Shown: piece by piece, positions 7,676 through 12,630 of the stretch
Numbering within the stretch: position 1 is the stretch's first letter
Layout: the number at the start of each line of letters is the position of its first letter
From: an uncultured Chromatiaceae bacterium
GTDB taxonomy: Bacteria; Pseudomonadota; Gammaproteobacteria; Enterobacterales; Alteromonadaceae
Assembly (NCBI GenBank): GCA_946481195.1
Contig: CAMLNG010000056.1
Span: forward strand, 1-12,630
Direction: 5' to 3'
DNA length: 12,630 nt
Program-made: the position numbers and the translations under genes
Notes under the pieces: generated by a model
The model's database searches: none
What the model was told of the DNA's origin: nothing
The model's input: only the letters and a program-made list of their open reading frames with translations

Positions 7676-8569
7676 TCAGGCTTTCAGATGCTGCTGAAAA
7701 AACGCCACTGTGCGTTGCCAGGCGAGTTCCGCTGCGGCTTTGTCGTAGCGCGGTGTGGTGTCGTTGTGAAAGCCGTGCTGAGTGTCCGGGTAGGTATAAC
7801 TTTGCGCGGTTTTGCCGGCGGCTTTTAATGCGTCGTCGTAAGCTTTGGCACCGGCGTTGACCCGTTCGTCAGTGCTGGCGTAGTGGATCAGCAGCGGCGC
7901 TTTGATTTGCGCGACTTTCTCCAGCTCCCCTTGCCGGCCATAAAACGGCACTGCGGCGGCTAAAGTTGGTACTTCAGTGGCGAGGAAGTTGGCGATACCG
8001 CCGCCATAACAGAAACCAACCACACCGACCTTGCCATTGCCGCCTTGCAGCTTCTGCAGATAAGCCACGCTCTCAATAAAATCCTGCCGGGTTTTGGTTT
8101 GGTCGAGCTTGCCAAATAACTCACGGGCTTTGTCTTCATCACCCGGATAACCACCCAGTGTAAAGAGTGCGTCCGGCGCTAAGGCGATAAAACCGGCCTT
8201 GGCGAAGCGACGCGCCACATCTTCAATATGCGGATTTAAGCCGCGGTTCTCGTGCACGACCAGCACTACTGGTAAAGGCCCTGCGGCTTTGGCTGGCTTC
8301 ACCAGATAACCGCGCACTGTGCCATTGCCATTTGGGCTTGGGAACTCGACAAAGCTGGCGGACAAGGTGTTGTCGTCCGGTTTCACCTGCTGGCCCAATG
8401 CATAATTAGGCGTTAAGGCTTCCAGAATCGATAACGCCGTGACGCCGGCGACGGCGAACTTGGCGGTGCCGGTCAAAAAGTCGCGCCGGCTGATATCGCC
8501 GTGTACATAACGATCGAATAAACGTAAGGTTTCCGGATGAAAATCTTTGGCGGTTTTACGCTCTGACAT
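7676..8569 (-). CDS. Dienelactone hydrolase family protein with Tat signal
   Basis: This 297-residue alpha/beta hydrolase has the dienelactone-hydrolase triad: C187 (GFCYGG), D234 (STDERV) and H265 (TQHGFH), plus E107 (HENRG), which in characterised members interacts with the nucleophile. A twin-arginine motif SRRDFLTG (R28-R29) precedes a hydrophobic stretch at about 36-52, predicting Tat export to the periplasm. I start at the ATG at 8569 because gggag lies 7 bp upstream on the minus strand; a longer frame from 8620 lacks such a site and would put 17 odd residues before the signal. Substrate is unknown: the family includes hydrolases of cyclic esters and related compounds, and no aromatic-degradation genes are nearby. 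It follows the sulfate-binding gene by 124 bp on the same strand, and a weak promoter in that gap suggests separate expression. Confidence 0.92.
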   Translation of the reverse strand: MSERKTAKDFHPETLRLFDRYVHGDISRRDFLTGTAKFAVAGVTALSILEALTPNYALGQQVKPDDNTLSASFVEFPSPNGNGTVRGYLVKPAKAAGPLPVVLVVHENRGLNPHIEDVARRFAKAGFIALAPDALFTLGGYPGDEDKARELFGKLDQTKTRQDFIESVAYLQKLQGGNGKVGVVGFCYGGGIANFLATEVPTLAAAVPFYGRQGELEKVAQIKAPLLIHYASTDERVNAGAKAYDDALKAAGKTAQSYTYPDTQHGFHNDTTPRYDKAAAELAWQRTVAFFQQHLKA

Positions 8570-8636
8570 GTATAGGCTCCCGAAGCTGAGGCGGTTAAAA
8601 AGCCGCGGTGATGTGATCACGACAATGTATCGATTT

Positions 8637-8667
8637 TATATACTGCGCCAGCGCGGAAAATGTGCAA
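8637..8667 (-). promoter_or_regulatory. Candidate promoter for the Tat-exported hydrolase
   Basis: On the minus strand TTGCAC (8667-8662) precedes TATATA (8642-8637) with a 19-bp spacer, slightly long for sigma-70. It sits in the gap between the sulfate-binding gene and the hydrolase, 67 bp upstream of the chosen start. Confidence 0.3.
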
Positions 8668-8690
8668 ATGTTTTTGCCAATACCAGTGAA

Positions 8691-8706
8691 TTATCAGCGC
8701 TGATAA
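8691..8706. repeat. 16-bp perfect palindrome over the sulfate-binder stop codon
   Basis: ttatcagcgctgataa is identical on both strands and includes the stop codon of the minus-strand gene ending at 8694. It could form a transcript-end hairpin (with loss of the central pairs as a loop) or be a dimeric protein site. There is no T-tract, so I do not call it a terminator. Confidence 0.55.
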
Positions 8707-9734
8707 ATCTGATCAAAAATGCCGCCGTCGCCAAAATGTTCCGGCTGCACTTTGTCCCAACCGCCGAAACTTTGGATATCCACCAGCTTAATGGCCGGGA
8801 ATTGCTTGGCATATTTGGCGGCAACTGCAGCATCGCGTGGACGGTAATAATGTTTCGCGGCGATTTCCTGGCCTTCTTTGCTGTACAGATACTGCAGATA
8901 ATCAGTCGCAGCAGCAGTGCTGCCTTTGGCGTCGGTGTTTTTCTTCACCACGGCAACTGAAGGTTCAGCCAGCACTGATACTGAAGGCACGACGATTTCA
9001 ACTTTGTCCGGGCCTAATTCATTCACCGCCAGAAAAGCTTCGTTTTCCCAGGATAACAACACGTCGCCAATTTCACGCTGGACAAAAGTAGTGGTTGAGC
9101 CGCGGGCGCCGGAATCCAGCACCGGCACGTGGGTATAGAGTTTGCTGACAAAGGCTTTGGCGCCTTCAGCTGTACCGGTGTTCTGTTGTGCCCAGGCCCA
9201 GGCCGCTAAGTAGTTCCAGCGCGCACCACCGGAAGTTTTTGGATTCGGCGTAATGACTTCGACGCCATCTTTAACCAAATCACCCCAGTCTTTGATGTTT
9301 TTCGGATTGCCTTTACGCACCAGAAACACGATGGTCGAAGTGTAAGGCGCGCTGTTATTTGGCAAGGCGCTGACCCAGTTTTCCGGTAACAGTTTGCCGA
9401 TGCGGGCGATAGGGTCAATGTCGCCGGCCAGCGCCAGCGTGGCGACGTCGGCTTTCAGGCCATCGATGATAGCGCGTGACTGACTGCCCGAGCCCCCGTG
9501 CGATTGTTCGATTTTGACGCTGTCACCGGTTTTCGCCAGATAATGTTTGGCAAAGGCCTGGTTATAGTCGCGATATAACTCGCGGGTCGGGTCGTAAGAC
9601 ACGTTCAGCAAAGTAATTTCTTTGGCTTCTGCCTGGCTGGCAACGGCCAGACTGGTCACCGCCAGTGAGGCGAAAACTGTGCCCAGCGCCAGAACTAGCG
9701 TAGCCATGTTGTGTGGTATACGGGACTTGCTCAT
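8694..9734 (-). CDS. Periplasmic sulfate/thiosulfate-binding protein
   Basis: This 346-residue protein is the periplasmic receptor of the CysP/Sbp family that hands sulfate or thiosulfate to the CysTWA ABC transporter. A signal peptide ends near residue 37 (SQAEA then [16 protein letters not shown]). Family signatures are present: [11 protein letters not shown] from 44, [10 protein letters not shown] from 79, [12 protein letters not shown] from 164, and ARGSTTTF from 220. Length fits the family. The ribosome site ggag lies 6 bp before the ATG. It follows the TonB-dependent receptor by 95 bp on the same strand, so the two may be one transcript with a hairpin between them. No permease or ATPase gene accompanies it, so its membrane partners must be encoded elsewhere or it works as an additional binder. 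I cannot tell sulfate from thiosulfate preference, hence no symbol. Confidence 0.95.
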   Translation of the reverse strand: MSKSRIPHNMATLVLALGTVFASLAVTSLAVASQAEAKEITLLNVSYDPTRELYRDYNQAFAKHYLAKTGDSVKIEQSHGGSGSQSRAIIDGLKADVATLALAGDIDPIARIGKLLPENWVSALPNNSAPYTSTIVFLVRKGNPKNIKDWGDLVKDGVEVITPNPKTSGGARWNYLAAWAWAQQNTGTAEGAKAFVSKLYTHVPVLDSGARGSTTTFVQREIGDVLLSWENEAFLAVNELGPDKVEIVVPSVSVLAEPSVAVVKKNTDAKGSTAAATDYLQYLYSKEGQEIAAKHYYRPRDAAVAAKYAKQFPAIKLVDIQSFGGWDKVQPEHFGDGGIFDQIYQR

Positions 9735-9776
9735 ATGTTGCTCCAGTGGAACCTGCGTTCCTTATTTCAGTATGTA

Positions 9777-9801
9777 GGCCCGGCGTTTTGGGCGCCGGGC
9801 C
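9777..9801 (-). terminator. GC-rich hairpin between TonB receptor and sulfate-binding gene
   Basis: A perfect 9-bp stem ggcccggcg (9777-9785) and cgccgggcc (9793-9801) has a 7-base loop ttttggg. No T-tract follows on either strand, so it may be a weak terminator, an attenuator, or an RNA-stabilising or processing element that sets different expression of the two genes. Confidence 0.4.
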
Positions 9802-9805
9802 CCGT

Positions 9806-9841
9806 TGTTAAATCAGCTTAAAAATCAGCTTAAAATTCAGC
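9806..9841 (-). repeat. Three tandem 12-bp units spanning the receptor's last codons and stop
   Basis: Read on the minus strand, the units are GCTGAATTTTAA (9841-9830, the true Ala-Glu-Phe-stop), GCTGATTTTTAA (9829-9818) and GCTGATTTAACA (9817-9806). Units one and two differ at one base and stay in frame, so a second in-frame stop follows the first by 12 bp. The third is degenerate. Confidence 0.75.
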
Positions 9842-12298
9842 TTTGACGCGCAGACCGATATTGCGTGGATCACCAACATGGCCATACACAGCACCGGAGT
9901 TACCGGCCTGAATGCTGAGGAAGCTTAAATAGTCTTCATCAAAGGCGTTGCGGGCATAAATCGATACGTCGGTGCCATTGTCAGTTCTGAAACCCAGGCG
10001 CAAATTGACCAGCGTTGAGGCTTCCACCATCAGGTATTTCGACACTGATGCATCTGAGTTCCAGTCTGAGCGGTAGCTCAAATCAGCCGCGCTGTACCAT
10101 TCACCGGGGATGTTAAAAGAGTGACCGCTGACAGTGCCGCCCCAGCTGTATTCAGTGCCAAGCGAACCGGCGTTTTTCGACACGCCAGGTAAATCACGGC
10201 CTGACAAATCATAGGCGGCCGTGCCGGAGGCCAGCTCTTCCAGTGGTGGTGGGCCATTGCGGAACGAATCATATTGGCCGTCGGTGTAAGCGTAAGTGGC
10301 GTACACAGACCAGCTGTCCGTCAGCTGCGCGCGGCTGTCAAATTCAAAACCCCGCACGCTGACTTTTTCGATGTTGGCGAGATAACCACGTAAAGCGCCA
10401 GGGCCTGCATCAACTACGTTGGCCTGATAGTCGGTGACTTTGGTGTCATAGACCGCGAAGTTGGTGGTGAGGCGTCGCTCCAGCCATTGTGATTTCAGCC
10501 CCAGCTCGACTGTAGTGGATTTTTCCGGCTGCACTGTGGCGCTGACCAGTGACGGGTTACCGGCAGCGTCGGTTGGAATGCCGGCCGCATTAATACCACC
10601 GGATTTGTAACCACGGGCCCAGTTCAGATAGACCAGCTGGTCGTCGTTTAAGTCATAAGCAAGGTTTAATTGACCGGTTGGGCTCGAGTCGGAGAACTCG
10701 GCATAGTATTTCTGGTCGCGGGCAATACCGCGTTTTGCTGTAATCAGGGCCGCATCAGTAGTGGCGAGCCCGCCTTTGGCGACCTGGGTAAAGTCACCGG
10801 TTTTTTCTTCTTTGGTGTAACGGACACCCGGCGTGACGCGGAAATCTTCCGTGATATGCCAGGTCGCCTGGGCATAAGCGGCGTAAGAATCTGTGCTGGA
10901 GGACACGTCAGTATTCGAGGTATAGCCATCAATCAGGTTCGACGGGACGTTAGCGCCAATCAGCCAGCGCGCACCGTCTTTGCCCCATTGCTCGATACCG
11001 TGAGTTTCCACGTCCTGACCAAAGGCATATAAACCTGCCACCCAGTCCAGTTCGCCACTGCCGTTAGAGCTGGCATTTGAAGAGAGGCGGAATTCCTGAC
11101 TCCACTGGTCTTGTGCCGACGGGTTATTTGATTTGGTGCGAATAGCCAAACCGGTGTAATCGCGGTCATTTTGTGGCGTCCAATCCCAGGCACGCAGCGC
11201 GCTGATGGAAGTAAAGCTGTAATCGCCTAAATCCCAGTCGACTTTGGCGCTGGTACCTTTGAGGATTTGTCGCGCCTGAATGGTTGAGTTGACATCCACC
11301 AGCCGGTCATACGGATCCGTGCTGGCTGGTTTGTAATTCAGCGCTGCAGCTAAAGCCGGGAACTGTGACGCGGCCGAACGTTTGGTCGCACCGTAACGCA
11401 CAAACACCTGGGTATTGGCATTTGGGTTCTGATACGCATAATCGGCGGATAACTTAATTTTTAAGTCCGGCGCGGCTTCAATCAGCAACTGGCCACGCAA
11501 AGCCTGGCTGTTGGTGTCATTTTGTTTGGCGCCTGTGGTGACGTTATAGACAGTGCCGTCACGCCGGGTGCTGGATGCAGCCAGCCGGCCTGCAACTTTT
11601 TCCGTTAAACCTCCAGAGATAATGGCTTTACCCTGGGTATAACCATCTTCGCCTAAGGTGACTTCGGCTTTGCCTTCCGGCGTGAAAGTCGGGGCTGCAG
11701 TGCTCAGGTTCAGTGCACCAGCCGTGGTGTTTTTACCAAACAAGGTGCCTTGTGGACCGCGTAATACTTCGACCCGTTCGATATCTAACAGATCGACGAC
11801 CGCAGAGCCCGGCCGGGCGTAATAAACTTCATCGACATAAAAACCGACACCGGATTCCAGACCATCATTGGTCAGGCCGATCACGCTGCCAAGGCCGCGA
11901 ATGGTAACGGCGGTATTGCGTGGGTTGGAGGAAATCAGCTGAATAGACGGCTGTAAGCGGGTCAGCTGCTCAGTGGAATAAGTGCCGGTTTTATCTAAAT
12001 CCTGCGCCGTCAGCACCGAAATGGCGATAGGCACGTCCTGCACATTTTCCACCCGTTTACGCGCTGTAACCGTGATCACCTCTAATGGCTCTTCCAACCG
12101 CGTGCCGTCTTCCGCTGCAGCTGCTGCTTCTATTGCCAGTGGCGCTGCTGTTTCTGCGGCAAGCACGGGGCTACTTCCAAAAATGGCCAGGCTGACAGCA
12201 GCAGCCAACGGGCTTAAAGCGCGGAAGCGGCGGGTCGGGAACTGCAGCGCTTTACTTTTCACGCCGTAATATTGGTTTAAATCAGATTGCACTGACAT
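9830..12298 (-). CDS. TonB-dependent outer-membrane receptor
   Basis: This 822-residue protein takes up a scarce substrate across the outer membrane using TonB-ExbB-ExbD energy. A signal peptide with a long n-region (RRFRALSP then a hydrophobic core) is probably cleaved near residue 48. A TonB box-like EVITVTA lies at 73-79, the plug domain follows at about 83-200 (DVPIAISV, VEVLRGPQGTLFGKNTTAG), then the beta-barrel, ending in the aromatic LRVKAEF expected of outer-membrane barrels. The ribosome site ggag lies 6 bp before the ATG. The ligand is unknown: iron chelates, cobalamin, glycans and organosulfur compounds all have receptors of this type. The following sulfate-binding gene, and a MetJ-like operator upstream, make an organosulfur or sulfur-related ligand possible. 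TonB receptors are known in sulfate-ester uptake clusters of pseudomonads (SftP), but sequence here does not show that specificity. Confidence 0.95.
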   Translation of the reverse strand: MSVQSDLNQYYGVKSKALQFPTRRFRALSPLAAAVSLAIFGSSPVLAAETAAPLAIEAAAAAEDGTRLEEPLEVITVTARKRVENVQDVPIAISVLTAQDLDKTGTYSTEQLTRLQPSIQLISSNPRNTAVTIRGLGSVIGLTNDGLESGVGFYVDEVYYARPGSAVVDLLDIERVEVLRGPQGTLFGKNTTAGALNLSTAAPTFTPEGKAEVTLGEDGYTQGKAIISGGLTEKVAGRLAASSTRRDGTVYNVTTGAKQNDTNSQALRGQLLIEAAPDLKIKLSADYAYQNPNANTQVFVRYGATKRSAASQFPALAAALNYKPASTDPYDRLVDVNSTIQARQILKGTSAKVDWDLGDYSFTSISALRAWDWTPQNDRDYTGLAIRTKSNNPSAQDQWSQEFRLSSNASSNGSGELDWVAGLYAFGQDVETHGIEQWGKDGARWLIGANVPSNLIDGYTSNTDVSSSTDSYAAYAQATWHITEDFRVTPGVRYTKEEKTGDFTQVAKGGLATTDAALITAKRGIARDQKYYAEFSDSSPTGQLNLAYDLNDDQLVYLNWARGYKSGGINAAGIPTDAAGNPSLVSATVQPEKSTTVELGLKSQWLERRLTTNFAVYDTKVTDYQANVVDAGPGALRGYLANIEKVSVRGFEFDSRAQLTDSWSVYATYAYTDGQYDSFRNGPPPLEELASGTAAYDLSGRDLPGVSKNAGSLGTEYSWGGTVSGHSFNIPGEWYSAADLSYRSDWNSDASVSKYLMVEASTLVNLRLGFRTDNGTDVSIYARNAFDEDYLSFLSIQAGNSGAVYGHVGDPRNIGLRVKAEF

Positions 12299-12389
12299 GG
12301 GATACTCCGTTTGTAATCAGTCGTTTCGTCGTTCAGTTATCACTGAGCAACTTCCGGTGGTCCGGTCAGTGCAGTGCTTCAGGTTTTTT

Positions 12390-12417
12390 CATTTGGACGT
12401 CTGTACATCTCCAAATG
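12390..12417 (-). promoter_or_regulatory. Possible MetJ-type operator in an inverted repeat
   Basis: On the minus strand two adjacent 8-mers, AGATGTAC (12410-12403) and AGACGTCC (12402-12395), resemble the MetJ box AGACGTCT (five and seven of eight matches). MetJ binds tandem 8-mers, so spacing and phase fit. The pair sits within an inverted repeat catttgga/tccaaatg (12390-12397, 12410-12417), 97 bp and more upstream of the receptor start. This is motif inference only. Confidence 0.4.
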
Positions 12418-12604
12418 GGCTGATTGCGATGTTAGACAGGCTTGTAATAATTAAAAAGAACGAAAATAAGATTAGATATATCTTTTTGGAATGCTTGCGG
12501 TTGTGTTGGTTTTTTTGCCCTGCGGGCGGCGGAGCCTGAGGTAATTTTTGTTTTTGCCTTGGCGGCTAGTCCGCTTAGCAAAGAGTTCACCTAACGGTGA
12601 GTTC

Positions 12605-12630
12605 CTTTCTTTTGCCTTGCCAAAAGAAAG
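12605..12630. repeat. 10-bp inverted repeat at the right edge
   Basis: ctttcttttg (12605-12614) and caaaagaaag (12621-12630) are exact reverse complements around a 6-base loop ccttgc. It runs to the window end and may be longer. A/T-rich arms with a GC loop look like an intergenic palindromic repeat or a transcript-end hairpin of the next gene. Confidence 0.65.

Larger units (their letters stand above)
12299..12630. other. Gene-free region upstream of the TonB receptor
   Basis: These 332 bases carry no supportable gene. They hold the receptor's ribosome site (ggag on the minus strand), a tandem MetJ-like operator inside an 8-bp inverted repeat (12390-12417), an AT-rich stretch (about 12440-12490) that is a likely place for the promoter, and three T-rich motifs TTTTGCC near 12513, 12552 and 12611, the last inside a long inverted repeat at the right edge. 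The next gene lies beyond the window. Confidence 0.6.

Noticed and set aside
8570..8620. Longer N-terminus for the hydrolase, starting at 8620
   Set aside because: No ribosome site precedes it and it adds 17 residues ahead of a typical Tat leader; the ATG at 8569 has gggag at 7 bp.
8613..8620. CRP-like site gtgatcac
   Set aside because: The half-sites TGTGA and TCAC overlap, whereas a CRP site needs a 6-bp spacer between them.
10670..11032. 120-codon plus-strand frame inside the TonB receptor
   Set aside because: It is antisense to a well-supported barrel-coding region and shows no domain features.
12297..12539. 80-codon plus-strand frame in the receptor's upstream region
   Set aside because: It has no ribosome site and overlaps the receptor's probable promoter and MetJ-like operator.
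1..12630. Defence, toxin-antitoxin, phage or CRISPR system
   Set aside because: Both strands were read for such genes and for regularly spaced repeats; nothing fitting was seen.

Overview
The window reads as a chromosomal segment of an aquatic gammaproteobacterium of the Alteromonadales/Chromatiales kind (Rheinheimera- or Alishewanella-like). This is inferred from multi-domain c-di-GMP enzymes, a secreted subtilase with PKD and chitin-binding modules, and a TonB-dependent receptor in one short stretch. The sequence alone does not fix the genus. No rRNA, tRNA, CRISPR array, phage gene or transposase gene was seen.

Layout. Bases 1-2982 (+) hold a PAS-PAS-GGDEF-EAL c-di-GMP enzyme, open at the left edge and probably missing its N-terminus, then a small secreted protein with the look of a periplasmic solute-binding fold. 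On the minus strand at 3030-4706 is a secreted S8 serine protease (I9 propeptide, catalytic domain, PKD, CBM5/12-type chitin-binding module) ending in a textbook TTCG-loop terminator. Bases 4707-5328 carry no gene. They hold a 270-bp MITE-like element with perfect 20-bp terminal inverted repeats ending in TA, between the divergent protease and a second c-di-GMP gene (GAF-PAS-PAS-GAF-GGDEF, + strand, 5329-7617).

The right part is all on the minus strand, transcribed from right to left: a TonB-dependent receptor (9830-12298), a periplasmic sulfate/thiosulfate-binding protein (8694-9734) and a Tat-exported dienelactone-hydrolase-family protein (7676-8569). The first two are 95 bp apart and may be co-transcribed, with a strong GC-rich hairpin between them. 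Upstream of the receptor is a tandem 8-mer resembling a MetJ operator. Together with the sulfate-binding protein this suggests a sulfur-acquisition locus, but the receptor's ligand is unknown and no sulfate permease or ATPase genes are present.

Working picture: the left half combines c-di-GMP signalling with secreted, chitin-directed proteolysis; the right half is nutrient capture, possibly sulfur-regulated. No clearly new molecular system is evident. The best leads are the TA-flanked MITE-like element, the MetJ-like site upstream of the receptor/sulfate-binder pair, and an in-frame 12-bp repeat that reiterates the receptor's C-terminal codons and stop.
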